This document shows, one piece after another, positions 53,284 to 61,769 of a DNA stretch of 64,000 nt (positions within the stretch are counted from its first letter, which is position 1; the number at the start of each line of letters is the position of its first letter). A model generated the notes under the pieces. The model ran no database searches. It had not been told where the DNA came from and saw only the letters and a program-made list of their open reading frames with translations. The DNA is from Limnobaculum zhutongyuii. GTDB taxonomy: Bacteria; Pseudomonadota; Gammaproteobacteria; Enterobacterales; Enterobacteriaceae. A program made the translations under genes and the position numbers. The DNA lies in the NCBI RefSeq assembly GCF_004295645.1, contig NZ_CP034752.1:4310001-4374000 (forward strand). Reading direction: 5' to 3'.

Positions 53284-54117
53284 TCAGGCAAACTCGAAGA
53301 CTTTCCCGACACCCACTTCATTAACATTAGTGGTTCGGGCCAGCGCAATTTTGGCGTTCAGATCGGTACAGTGGCAGGGATATAAACGCTCCGGCTGTAT
53401 CCGACCTAAATGCTCAGCAGTACGGGACATCAGGGTTTCACTGGCATTTTGTAGATGAAAGCCGCCAATCACTGCCAGCACTCGTTGCTCTCCGGTTACG
53501 CTGATAGCGTAATCCACAATGTTACAGATACCAGAATGAGAACAGCCAGAAATCACGACCAGACCTTCGGGGCTGATATACACCAATGCACTATCATCCA
53601 GCATATAATCACCCACCAGATTGCCACAACAATCTTTAGTTTGGCCTACCGGCCGCTGAGCTTCAAAGTCATTAGTTCGCTCTATTTCACCAAGAAACAG
53701 TAAGTTGTCAGTAATGTAATAAGGCTGCTTAGTTTCCACCTTGTCCAGATAATTGCTGTAGCAATCCTGTGGGTAGTTTGCGCCAATAATCTTCTCGCCG
53801 TGGAACTTGGGCGCAAAGGCATCAGGATGGGCAACCAGTTGAATGCGCCGGTCCGTTGCGCGATCGGTACGATCAAAGTACTGCATCAGGTGACCTAATC
53901 CCCAGGTATGGTCGTTATGCCCGTGGGACAAAACAATGGTATCCACCTGTTTCAGATCGATACCCAAAATATCGGCATTTTGCATAAACACATCAGAGTA
54001 ACCGGTATCCAGCAAAATTTGCCGACCATCAATATCAATGTGGTAGCACACCCCCGGCTCACCCACCAGATAACGGTCGATAAGCGTATTATTATCCAGC
54101 AAGACGGTTAATCGCAT
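53284..54117 (-). CDS. MBL-fold metallohydrolase (COG1237-like)
   Basis: This is a cytosolic metallo-beta-lactamase-fold hydrolase. The 277 residues open MRLTVLLDNNTLIDRYLVGEPG, with the HGHNDHTWGL zinc motif near residues 65-74, GCSHSGICNIVDYA, and FHLQNA plus PCHCTDLNAK near the C-terminus supplying further ligands. The layout is that of COG1237 members, some linked to pterin and methanopterin chemistry; the substrate here is unknown. It stands 44 bases before the acetyltransferase gene on the same strand. Confidence 0.85.
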   Translation of the reverse strand: MRLTVLLDNNTLIDRYLVGEPGVCYHIDIDGRQILLDTGYSDVFMQNADILGIDLKQVDTIVLSHGHNDHTWGLGHLMQYFDRTDRATDRRIQLVAHPDAFAPKFHGEKIIGANYPQDCYSNYLDKVETKQPYYITDNLLFLGEIERTNDFEAQRPVGQTKDCCGNLVGDYMLDDSALVYISPEGLVVISGCSHSGICNIVDYAISVTGEQRVLAVIGGFHLQNASETLMSRTAEHLGRIQPERLYPCHCTDLNAKIALARTTNVNEVGVGKVFEFA

Positions 54118-54241
54118 AACGTTCCTTATTGGTTTCCCGCACTCTCACCTGTAAAAAGCGACTCTCGTCTTATCAGGCAGACATCCGTGCAATATAAAAA
54201 CTCTGCTGAATAAGCACAAGCAATATCCGGTGATTAAAGCA

Positions 54242-54272
54242 ACAAAAAACCCCGCCATCAGAGTGCGGGGTT
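54242..54272 (-). terminator. Terminator after the histidine phosphatase gene
   Basis: On the minus strand CCCCGC / GCGGGG (54250-54255 with 54265-54270) is followed by TTTTTTG. It lies about 20 bases after the phosphatase stop. Confidence 0.8.
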
Positions 54273-54291
54273 GGATTAATCCATTCGATAA

Positions 54292-55644
54292 TTACTTCAC
54301 GACCTTCACATCCTTCACGCTAAAAGCTTCATTTTTATATTGCAGATTAATCACCTGAATACCGTCGCTTTCCGGTAAGCGGTAGTCAGGAACCCGTTTA
54401 TTCAGGAAGGCTTTTACAATCAGCGGATGAGTAAACACCGCCACATGACCTTTACTGAACTCATACTGGTAACCGATCCCGGATAATAACGAATCTAAGC
54501 GGAAAGCAGCGATATCACCATTTTCACCATCATCCGGCGACAGAAAGTGGATAACGCGATCGGCGGAGAACAGATCTTTTGCTGCCTGAGAATCACTGGC
54601 TTTAATCGTCTCTATCTTTTCTGCTTCCCAGTGGCCAAGGAACATTTCGTCCAGATTTTTATCTTTGATTAAGGTTTGCTGATGTCCGGCAAGCACGGCT
54701 TCTGCCGTCTTATACCCACGCCCCAGTTCACTGCTGTATGCGGCAGTAAAATGGGTATTTTTTAAATCACTCTTCAATTGTTGATTGGCTTTTATTCCCT
54801 GAGCAGTAAAGTCTGAATCTGAAGTTCCTTCCATTACGCCGACCTTATTCAAAATAGTCATCGGATTGATCACCAGCGTGATGTCTAACGGAGGCAGTTG
54901 CTTCTCTTTGGCATAGCCAGATTTCAGGTATTCAGTGTTATTAAAGTCCACCAGCGAGAATGTCCCATCCTTTAGCTCTAATACTGACACGCTGGTATTG
55001 GATAGTCCGGAAAGGGGTTTATCTCCCCGATATTTTTGCAGGTAGAAAGCCATGGATGAGTGGGCCGTGACTAAAATATTCCCACTTTGTCCCTGATGTT
55101 GGCGGGCGATCTGTTTTAACGCACCTTCAAATCGCTCAGAAAACTGATACATATTTTCCGCATTCACCGGCGACTTAAAGTCCGGATCGTTAAACTTGCC
55201 AAAGTAGAACTCAAAATCATTACCGGAATGACCAAATTTACCGGTTAAATCATCAATGCGCCCACCTTCAGCATCGCCCCATGAGATATCTTTCAGATTC
55301 TCAATCTGCGTTACCTGCATGTTTCTGCCCCGCAGAATCTGATTGGCGGTTTCATAGGCGCGACCCAGAGTACTGCTGTAACCGGCAACAAAGGGGACAT
55401 CAGCCAAGCCTAACCCAAGGCTGCTGGCATCATAACGTCCTTTTTGCGTTAGCTGAGCGTTACCTCCGCCGCCAATGGTCATCTCTTTAATATTTGAATA
55501 AGTCTGACCATGCCTGACCAGATAAAAGCGTAATACCTTGGCTTCATCGGTCTTCGATACCGAGGCTGCAAATGCAGAAATCGGCCCCCATGTCATGGCC
55601 GTTACCAGAAACAGCGTAGCCAGAGATTTTATTGTATTCTTCAT
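54292..55644 (-). CDS. Secreted tandem-domain histidine phosphatase family protein
   Basis: This is a periplasmic protein of the phosphoglycerate mutase/acid phosphatase superfamily. The 450 residues have a signal peptide (residues 1-27, ending AFAA) and two phosphatase-like repeats. The first keeps the LVRHGQTYSN catalytic motif (near residue 42), AYETANQILRGR and VTAHSSMAF with the second His. The second repeat (from about residue 255) replaces RHG with INPMTILNKVG but keeps SSELGRGYKTAEAV and FTHPLIVKAFL, so it is probably non-catalytic. The substrate is unknown. Confidence 0.8.
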   Translation of the reverse strand: MKNTIKSLATLFLVTAMTWGPISAFAASVSKTDEAKVLRFYLVRHGQTYSNIKEMTIGGGGNAQLTQKGRYDASSLGLGLADVPFVAGYSSTLGRAYETANQILRGRNMQVTQIENLKDISWGDAEGGRIDDLTGKFGHSGNDFEFYFGKFNDPDFKSPVNAENMYQFSERFEGALKQIARQHQGQSGNILVTAHSSMAFYLQKYRGDKPLSGLSNTSVSVLELKDGTFSLVDFNNTEYLKSGYAKEKQLPPLDITLVINPMTILNKVGVMEGTSDSDFTAQGIKANQQLKSDLKNTHFTAAYSSELGRGYKTAEAVLAGHQQTLIKDKNLDEMFLGHWEAEKIETIKASDSQAAKDLFSADRVIHFLSPDDGENGDIAAFRLDSLLSGIGYQYEFSKGHVAVFTHPLIVKAFLNKRVPDYRLPESDGIQVINLQYKNEAFSVKDVKVVK

Positions 55645-55748
55645 CGATTACTCCTTTTGGCACATAGTTGGCCGGAGTAGGTGTGCCGTTCAGCGTTTTG
55701 GGATTTAGCACGCTGAATGTCACACCATTCACCGGCCCTAAATATCAT

Positions 55749-55777
55749 CGCGGGAATATCTGGTGATATCCCCGCGA
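55749..55777. terminator. Hairpin after rhaT
   Basis: CGCGGGAATATC and GATATCCCCGCG pair over 11 of 12 positions around a TGGT loop, 19 bases after the rhaT stop. The U-tract is weak, so it may be a processing or stability element instead of a terminator. Confidence 0.5.
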
Positions 55778-55795
55778 ATCTGAGAAAAGGAAAAA

Positions 55796-56830
55796 CTAAG
55801 AAGCCATACCCATACCAACAATGTTTGCCGCCAGAATAATCACCAGACAGCCAATACACAGGATACGTACCGGCTTGCGGCCAACACCCAACCACTCTTT
55901 AAGCAGCAGGCCAACAATGCCACCGCACAGCACATAGAAGCTCATATGCAGCATCCAGCTCATATAGCCATAATGTTCCGGAACGTTGGCATGTCCCCAG
56001 GCATAAAAGAAGAATTGCAGATACCACATCACACCGCCCAGAATGGAGAACAGCGCGTTGGTTATCAGTAGCTTTTTAGCCACAGAGAGGTCAGCTTTAA
56101 CAGAAAGCTCTGGTTTGATTGCCAGACGAATAAAACAGAAGCCCAGGTTAACAATGGCTCCACCACCCATAATCACCACGTAGCTTGGCAGTGCCACATA
56201 CAGCGGGCTGATACCTATCTGCTCTGCCGCCTGATGCATTGGTTTTGCCGCATCCATAGCAAATGACATACCGGCAGAGAAAATGCCGCACATGATCGCC
56301 AGAATCAGACCTTTTCTCAGGTTGAACTCTTCAGCCTGAATTCCGAGCGCCCGCTCTTTTAACAAACCGGCGTAACTAACAATCGCGACTCCAATAACCG
56401 CGACAAACACCCCCAGCAGCGTCATCTGCCCGCCAGAGGTATTGAGCAACAGGCCAAACTTGCCCTGTAATACTGGCGTCATCAGGGTTCCGATGATGAG
56501 CGTCACCCCAATAGCAATACCTATCCCTAACGACATGCCGAGAAAACGCATGGTTAAGCCATAGTTAATATTGCCTATCCCCCACATCGCACCGAACAAA
56601 AATATGGGCAGCAGCGTTGCAATGGAGAACGATCCAAAGTAAGCCCAAAAATCAAGTAACAGCAGATAACTAACGGTCCAGGGAAGGATAATCCATGAAA
56701 AAAAGCCACCGAGAGACCACATAGTTTCCCATGACCATTTTTTAACCTGTTTAAATGGCGCATAAAAACATGCGGCGCTGGCGGCGCCAACGAAATGCCA
56801 GAAAATACCCAGAAGAATAGAACCACTCAT
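55796..56830 (-). CDS. rhaT: L-rhamnose/proton symporter
   Basis: RhaT imports L-rhamnose with a proton across the inner membrane. The 344 residues equal the E. coli length and have about ten transmembrane helices; MSGSILLGIFWHFVGAASAACFYAPFK, the Trp-rich WSWETMWSLGGFFSWIILPW, WGIGNINYGLTMRFLGMSLG and EHYGYMSWMLHMSFYVLCGG are signature stretches. It lies downstream of rhaM after a terminator and has its own CRP-type site, whereas in E. coli rhaT lies beyond rhaR. Confidence 0.96.
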   Translation of the reverse strand: MSGSILLGIFWHFVGAASAACFYAPFKQVKKWSWETMWSLGGFFSWIILPWTVSYLLLLDFWAYFGSFSIATLLPIFLFGAMWGIGNINYGLTMRFLGMSLGIGIAIGVTLIIGTLMTPVLQGKFGLLLNTSGGQMTLLGVFVAVIGVAIVSYAGLLKERALGIQAEEFNLRKGLILAIMCGIFSAGMSFAMDAAKPMHQAAEQIGISPLYVALPSYVVIMGGGAIVNLGFCFIRLAIKPELSVKADLSVAKKLLITNALFSILGGVMWYLQFFFYAWGHANVPEHYGYMSWMLHMSFYVLCGGIVGLLLKEWLGVGRKPVRILCIGCLVIILAANIVGMGMAS

Positions 56831-56990
56831 ACCGGTAACCCTTTATTATTAAACATTATTAACCGCAGGGGGCCGCAATCCGTATCGCGGCATTATGAAT
56901 GAATGAGGAATACCTCATCACTACAATGCCTTCATTCTAAAAATGAATCTGTCCGCCAGCCTTTATGCCAGTGCCACTGTCTTACGGGTA

Positions 56991-57028
56991 TTGGCAAAAA
57001 ACAAAAGATGAAGGTGAGCGGAGTCACA
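56991..57028 (-). promoter_or_regulatory. RhaS-like box and CRP-like site upstream of rhaT
   Basis: The 17-base box TTGGCAAAAAACAAAAG, a five-base gap and GGTGA-GCGGAG-TCACA form the same module as at rhaB (61544-61581), with the same spacing. CRP sites match nine of ten conserved positions. The box is a plausible RhaS site, since RhaS activates rhaT in E. coli; the identification is inferred from the shared module. Confidence 0.65.
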
Positions 57029-57132
57029 AAATAGTGAATTAAAACAGGATGTCTCATTTGATGACCACTGATTCAGTGGTTTTAACAAACTGTCAGAACG
57101 AACAAAAACAAGGAGTATAAAAGGCGTGGAAA

Positions 57133-57173
57133 TAAAAAAGCCGGAACCAGAGAAACCCCCTCCGATTCCGGCT
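57133..57173 (-). terminator. Terminator of the rhaBADM operon
   Basis: The 8-bp stem AGCCGGAA / TTCCGGCT (57139-57146 with 57166-57173) is followed on the minus strand by TTTTTTATTT, about 30 bases after the rhaM stop. It separates rhaM from rhaT. Confidence 0.8.
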
Positions 57174-57203
57174 GCCAGCGCGCTGGCAAAAACAGACGAA
57201 TAC

Positions 57204-57518
57204 TTAGTCCAGATAGAAAACCTGACGCAGCTCAGCACTCACCGGGCTATTATCCGGATTAGAAGGCATAACATCAGACATATACTTCCACCAGCGTTGG
57301 CAAACATCGGTTTTTGCTACCGCATTCCAACGCTCTTCTGATTCAATCTCAACATAGCCAAACAGTTGATGACCACGTTCATCGAGAAAAATACTGTAAT
57401 GGTGCGCCCCATGGGCTTTCAACACCTGTTCCAGCTCTTCCCATATCGGGCTATGCCGCTGCTGATACTCTTTATGTGAGTCAGGATTTACCTGCATTAA
57501 GAAGGCTTTACGAATCAT
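57204..57518 (-). CDS. rhaM: L-rhamnose mutarotase
   Basis: RhaM interconverts the alpha and beta anomers of L-rhamnose, feeding the isomerase. The start at 57518 follows GGAGTTAATTATT and gives MIRKAFLMQVNPDSHKEYQQRHSPIWEEL and 104 residues, the E. coli length. The ferredoxin-like alpha/beta core has the catalytic His in HSPIW and the conserved HHYSIFLDE, LFGYVE and WWKYMSDVMP segments. An unusual structured element lies between it and rhaD. Confidence 0.95.
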   Translation of the reverse strand: MIRKAFLMQVNPDSHKEYQQRHSPIWEELEQVLKAHGAHHYSIFLDERGHQLFGYVEIESEERWNAVAKTDVCQRWWKYMSDVMPSNPDNSPVSAELRQVFYLD

Positions 57519-57891
57519 AATAATTAACTCCATTCACTACCTGACAAAAGACTACCAATGTCTTGCAGTCTCAGATTCATGACAAAATCTGATTTGTTCA
57601 GTTTGTGTTTTGAAATGGTCAATTGTCGGGAGGGGCTCCCGTGGGGGTCGACTTGGCGTGAGCCAACGACAAACAGGCAAAGCCTGTTTGAACAGCGCTT
57701 GCGCTGGCCCGTCAGGGTGAAACACCGCAAGGTGTTTCATAACTGCCCGTAGGGAGACCAGGCCCGACACGCTCTGAAGCCAAATACAGGCGGTCTTCCG
57801 GTCGAGCACAACGTCAATATAATCACTTTCGATGTTACGACCGGAATATTCATTGAGGCCAATTTATTTGGTTTGTCAGCAGCCTGATACG
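57519..57891. other. rhaM-rhaD intergenic region
   Basis: In E. coli these genes are close together; here 373 bases separate them. The gap holds a hairpin-dense element (57624-57769) and, between it and rhaD, a further 9-bp perfect inverted repeat TTCCGGTCG (57796-57804) / CGACCGGAA (57838-57846). Overlapping frames of about 60-85 codons on both strands reflect the palindromes and are not treated as genes. Confidence 0.65.
57624..57769. repeat. Hairpin-dense non-coding element between rhaM and rhaD
   Basis: An outer 7-bp repeat TGTCGGG (57624-57630) / CCCGACA (57763-57769) encloses five perfect hairpins in a row: CGGGAG/CTCCCG (57627-57641), TTGGC/GCCAA (57653-57666), AAACAGGC/GCCTGTTT (57671-57689), CAGCGC/GCGCTG (57693-57706) and GAAACACC/GGTGTTTC (57719-57738). 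GC is higher than its surroundings. It looks like a palindromic mobile repeat or a structured RNA inserted in the operon. No second copy was noticed in this window. Confidence 0.7.
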
Positions 57892-58716
57892 CTACAGTTT
57901 AACCGCCGACGCCATCGGCGTAACACCAAACCGCTTAGCTAAAGCCACCAGTTCCTCCGAAGAGATGGTCTGTTTTTTACCGCCCATGGATCGAACTTTC
58001 ACCATGATTTCTGCCGATTTCTCCGCGGTATCGATTAATCCAAATGCATCATCCAGCGTTGGTCCAGTGCCGAAAATACCGTGGAACGGCCAGAGCACCA
58101 GCGGGTGGTGCTGCATCTGTTCTGCGGTGCTAACGCCAATGCCATCGGTACCCGGCACCATCCATGGGACAATCCCTACCCCATCAGGGAAAACCACCAG
58201 ACACTCGGTGCTACCTTCCCACAATTCGCGGGTAAACACTTCGTTTTTCAACTCCAGCACATAGCTAAGAGCAATCAGGTTAGTGGCATGACAGTGCATG
58301 ATGACGCGATCTTTGCCTGCGCTGACACCCATACGCACAATGTGTGACTGGAAATGAGCCGCCAGTTCAGAGGTCGGTAAACCGCCTTTATCCAGCCCCC
58401 ACAGAATACGATATCCGCTCCCTTCTCCGTTCACCTGCAGAACCACCAGATTCTCCGCCGGATTTAACTGCACATTGCGGAAGAACTTGCCCGATCCGGT
58501 CACAATAAAGTAGTGATTTGCCAACTGTGGCATCGCCTGACTAAGCGCCTCGTAACGAGGTTCGGCATAAAAATCTTTTTGATAAGGGGCGATGTCTTCA
58601 GGCAGCAAACGCAGGCTGATATTGCCGCCGTTGCGTTCATCCCAACCTTTAAGCCACATATCGCTGGTCGCTTTGACCATACCCTGAACAAACCAAGAAG
58701 AAATAATGTGTTGCAT
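57892..58716 (-). CDS. rhaD: Rhamnulose-1-phosphate aldolase
   Basis: RhaD splits L-rhamnulose 1-phosphate into dihydroxyacetone phosphate and L-lactaldehyde. The 274 residues equal the E. coli length. The class II zinc site shows GWDERNGGNISLRL, VTGSGKFFRNVQLNP, and MHCHATNL (His141/His143 of E. coli), with GTGPTLDDAFGLIDTAEKSAEI providing the third His region in PFHGIFG. It follows rhaA by 12 bases in the rhaBAD order. Confidence 0.97.
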   Translation of the reverse strand: MQHIISSWFVQGMVKATSDMWLKGWDERNGGNISLRLLPEDIAPYQKDFYAEPRYEALSQAMPQLANHYFIVTGSGKFFRNVQLNPAENLVVLQVNGEGSGYRILWGLDKGGLPTSELAAHFQSHIVRMGVSAGKDRVIMHCHATNLIALSYVLELKNEVFTRELWEGSTECLVVFPDGVGIVPWMVPGTDGIGVSTAEQMQHHPLVLWPFHGIFGTGPTLDDAFGLIDTAEKSAEIMVKVRSMGGKKQTISSEELVALAKRFGVTPMASAVKL

Positions 58717-58728
58717 AATAGAGAGCCC

Positions 58729-59985
58729 TTAACGTTTGCTGAGTACGGATTGTTCATATTGGCGAACGGTTTGTAACCACTCACTGCCCGCCGGTACGTT
58801 ATGACGCTGGCAGTAGGTTTCCCATACGGCCTGCCACGGTAAACTTTTTTGCTCTTCGAGCATTGCCAGTCGGGCGGTGTAATCACCGTCAGCTTCCAAT
58901 TTGCGCAACATATCGGTAGGTTCCAGCAGCGCCCGCAGCAGTGCTTTCTTCATATTGCGGGTACCGATTACCCAGGCAGCAATCCGGTTAATCGAGGCAT
59001 CAAAGAAATCCAGACCGATGTGTACACGATCAAACAGGCGGTTACGGATAATTTCATGGGCAATGGCCTGAGTTTCGTCGTCCAGCAGTACCACATGGTC
59101 GCTGTCCCAGCGCACCGGACGGCTGACGTGTAGCAGCAGATGTTGCACATACAGCATGGCGGTAGAGATCTTGTCGGAGATAACTTCGGTCGGGTGGAAA
59201 TGTCCGGCATCCAGACAAAGTGCAGTTTTACGGGTGGTGGCATAACCCAGATAGAATTCATTAGAACCCACGGTAAAGCTTTCAGCACCGATACCAAACA
59301 GCTTACTTTCTACTGCATCAAGGTGATATTTCTCATCAATCTTCTCGCTAATCACTTCATCCAGTGCAGTCATCAGACGCTCGCGGAAGGCAAAGCGGTC
59401 AACGGTCAGATCTTTCATGCCATCCGGAACCCAAATGTTCATCACTGAAGCGGTGCCCAGCTCACGTCCAAAGTAGGCAGAGATACGACGACTGGCCTGA
59501 CAGTGTTCAATCCAGAATTTGCGGATCTCCGGATTCGCGTGGGATAGCGTAAAGCCATCGGCACTAAGAGGATGAGAGAAGCAGCTTGGGTTAAAGTCCA
59601 GTCCCATGCCTTTCTGGCGCGCCCACTCAACCCAGTTGGCAAAGTGTTTTGGCTCAATTTCGTTACGCTCAACGGCGGTATCGGATTCCAGATAGATAGC
59701 ATGCAGATTCAGGCGTTTCGGCCCCGGAATTAACGCCAGCGCCTGCTCCAGATCCGAACGCAGTTCTGCCGCGTTGCGGGCTTTTCCGGGATAGTTTCCC
59801 GTCGCCTGAATACCGCCCGTCAGAGCGCCACCGGTATTCTCAAAACCAGCAACGTCATCCCCCTGCCAACAGTGCATAGAAACGGGTAAGGTATCCAGCA
59901 GCTTCAGTGCGGATTCCACATCCACATCAAATTCGGCATAGCGGGCTTTGGCCAGATTCCAGGCCTGGTCAATTGATGTTGTCAT
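58729..59985 (-). CDS. rhaA: L-rhamnose isomerase
   Basis: RhaA isomerises L-rhamnose to L-rhamnulose with Mn/Zn. The 418-residue TIM-barrel enzyme carries the substrate segment MHCWQGDDVAGFEN (residues about 38-51), LDFNPSCFSHPLSADGFTLSHA, the metal-ligand CLDAGHFHPTE and SDHVVLLDDE strands, and ends QSVLSKR. E. coli RhaA has 419 residues. Its start overlaps the rhaB stop by four bases. Confidence 0.97.
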   Translation of the reverse strand: MTTSIDQAWNLAKARYAEFDVDVESALKLLDTLPVSMHCWQGDDVAGFENTGGALTGGIQATGNYPGKARNAAELRSDLEQALALIPGPKRLNLHAIYLESDTAVERNEIEPKHFANWVEWARQKGMGLDFNPSCFSHPLSADGFTLSHANPEIRKFWIEHCQASRRISAYFGRELGTASVMNIWVPDGMKDLTVDRFAFRERLMTALDEVISEKIDEKYHLDAVESKLFGIGAESFTVGSNEFYLGYATTRKTALCLDAGHFHPTEVISDKISTAMLYVQHLLLHVSRPVRWDSDHVVLLDDETQAIAHEIIRNRLFDRVHIGLDFFDASINRIAAWVIGTRNMKKALLRALLEPTDMLRKLEADGDYTARLAMLEEQKSLPWQAVWETYCQRHNVPAGSEWLQTVRQYEQSVLSKR

Positions 59986-61454
59986 AGTACAAATTCCTCA
60001 TAAGAGTGGCTGAGTGCCTGAAAGCGGCACCAGTGTTGTGCAAAATCAAAAACAGGATTTGGGGTATAGCAGCGCAGCGGGAAGCTTTCGGTTAGCAGCT
60101 TGCGGTAGCTGGCAACGCTGTCGATTTCTCCCAGCCCCATCAGTTGGCAACCAATATTTCCCAGCGTGGAAGCTTCAACCGGTCCGGCTAATACCGTCAG
60201 TTGGCAAACATCGGCGCAAAGTTGGTTCAGGAAGGCGTTCTGACAGCCGCCACCCACGATATGCAGTTGCTTAATCGGCTGCCCCTGTAAGGCAGAAAGC
60301 TCCAGCATCACCTGACGGTAGAGCATGGCCAGACTGTCAAAAATACAGCGAGCCAATTCTTCCGGCACTTGTGGCACCGGTTGCTGATGTTCAGCGCAGG
60401 CCTGACGGATCTCTTCCACCATGGAGGAAGGATTGATAAACCGCTCATCATTGGGATTAATCAGGCTGGTAAAAGGCGGCAGCTTCTCTGTTTTAGCAAT
60501 CAGCTGCGGTAGGTCGGTTATCTTCAGCTCACAGCAGATGCGCTGCAACAGCCACAGACCCATAATATTTTTTAACACACGGTAAGTACCGTTAATGCCG
60601 CCTTCGTTGGTGATATTAGCGGCCATCGCCTTCAGGTCATTAAACGGATTGACGCTTTCAATTCCCATCAGCGACCAGGTTCCTGAACTCAGGTAGGCAC
60701 AATGGTGTCCGGTTAACGGCGCGGCAATCACCGCGCTGGCGGTATCATGGGTGGCAACAGAAACCACCGGAACCGAACGGCCTGACGGCGCCTGCCACTC
60801 ACCAATTGGCGTTCCCGGCTGGGATGGTTTAGTCAGCCATTGAGCGGGAATGCCCAGATAATCCAGCAGCTCCTTATCCCAGTCACCGCTGCTCAAGTTG
60901 AGCATTTGCGTGGTGCTGGCATTGGTATATTCATGGTTAATTTTGCCGGTGAGGCGATAGTGCAAATAGTCAGGTATCAGCAGCAAATGCTTAACCTGCT
61001 CAATCAATTCCGGCTGTTGCTCGCTGAAGGCTTTCAGTTGATACAACGTATTAAAGGGCAAAAACTGAATACCGGTTTTCCAGTACAGGTTTTTCTGGCC
61101 CAGTTCGTTCATCACTCGGGTCATCACGCCATCGGTACGATGATCCCGATAGGCATACGGCAACCCAACGCGTTCGCCACGCTTATCCAACAAAACGTAA
61201 TCAACGCCCCAGGTATCAATACCGATACTGGCGATCCGCACACCATTATTATCAATGGTGGTCAGTCCGGTGAGAATTTCGCGCTCAAGCGCCGCCAGAT
61301 CCCAGGTATCATGACCGTCCACCGGCGTCAGACAATTAGTAAACCGATGGATCTCTTTAAGCGTTAAGCGTTGAGTTGAAGCACTCCAGGTTGCCAGCAT
61401 CACCCGCCCACTGGATGCGCCTAAATCAATGGCGACAATATTGCGTACGCTCAT
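59982..61454 (-). CDS. rhaB: Rhamnulokinase
   Basis: RhaB phosphorylates L-rhamnulose to L-rhamnulose 1-phosphate. The start at 61454 (MSVRNIVAIDLGASSGRVML, preceded by GGGGAAGGTTACT) gives 490 residues, against 489 in E. coli; an extra seven codons upstream are rejected. FGGY-kinase motifs are the N-terminal phosphate-1 loop AIDLGASSGR, the catalytic Asp in VGLPYAYRDHRTDG/TWGVDYVLLD, the VATHDTASAVIA loop and GGGCQNAFLNQL. It heads the rhaBAD-M operon. Confidence 0.96.
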   Translation of the reverse strand: MSVRNIVAIDLGASSGRVMLATWSASTQRLTLKEIHRFTNCLTPVDGHDTWDLAALEREILTGLTTIDNNGVRIASIGIDTWGVDYVLLDKRGERVGLPYAYRDHRTDGVMTRVMNELGQKNLYWKTGIQFLPFNTLYQLKAFSEQQPELIEQVKHLLLIPDYLHYRLTGKINHEYTNASTTQMLNLSSGDWDKELLDYLGIPAQWLTKPSQPGTPIGEWQAPSGRSVPVVSVATHDTASAVIAAPLTGHHCAYLSSGTWSLMGIESVNPFNDLKAMAANITNEGGINGTYRVLKNIMGLWLLQRICCELKITDLPQLIAKTEKLPPFTSLINPNDERFINPSSMVEEIRQACAEHQQPVPQVPEELARCIFDSLAMLYRQVMLELSALQGQPIKQLHIVGGGCQNAFLNQLCADVCQLTVLAGPVEASTLGNIGCQLMGLGEIDSVASYRKLLTESFPLRCYTPNPVFDFAQHWCRFQALSHSYEEFVL

Positions 61455-61543
61455 AGTAACCTTCCCCTTATTCATCTATAGCGGGAAGTCTACGGAGAGT
61501 AAGTCGCCTCTACCTTCGGGCCACTGCCATGCCACCAGCAGGT

Positions 61544-61581
61544 TTGGCAAAATAACAAAGACTGATGTGAAACCGATCACA
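61544..61581 (-). promoter_or_regulatory. RhaS-like box and CRP site upstream of rhaB
   Basis: TGTGA-AACCGA-TCACA (61566-61581) is a perfect CRP site. Five bases before it lies the 17-base box TTGGCAAAATAACAAAG (61544-61560), the TTTTGCCAA-type sequence expected of a RhaS half-site. The box-to-CRP spacing equals that at rhaT. The site is 90 bases from the rhaB start and can serve rhaB; its CRP half may also help divergent rhaSR. Confidence 0.75.
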
Positions 61582-61622
61582 AAATGGCAAAACCGCACTG
61601 AATTATCGGGCCAAAAATGTAA

Positions 61623-61638
61623 TGTGACCTTCTGCACA
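61623..61638 (+). promoter_or_regulatory. CRP-like site in front of rhaSR
   Basis: TGTGA-CCTTCT-GCACA matches the CRP consensus TGTGA-N6-TCACA at nine of ten positions. It lies about 130 bases before the rhaS start, fitting catabolite control of the rhaSR operon. Confidence 0.6.
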
Positions 61639-61769
61639 AACTAATCAATAAACTCGTCAATCTTAAAAAAATGGTCATTTTTGGCCGATGTCACGTCTGA
61701 TTTCTAAGGCGAAGCGCCCCGATCTTCCTCTAAGCTTTGAGCTACACGATGTTGAAAGGAGTCACAAAA

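Larger units (their letters stand above)
56831..57203. other. rhaT promoter region
   Basis: These 373 bases hold the rhaM-side terminator (57133-57173) and the rhaT control region. TTGGCAAAAAACAAAAG (56991-57007) followed five bases later by a CRP-like GGTGA-N6-TCACA (57013-57028) repeats the arrangement found upstream of rhaB. Confidence 0.6.
61455..61769. other. Divergent rhaB/rhaS control region
   Basis: This 315-base gap contains the rhaB control module and a second CRP-like site (listed separately). Divergent rhaB and rhaS promoters are expected, as in E. coli. Confidence 0.7.

Noticed and set aside
57524..57809. Overlapping ORFs of 60-85 codons on both strands in the rhaM-rhaD gap
   Set aside because: They arise from GC-rich palindromes, have no coherent ribosome sites or family features, and overlap one another.
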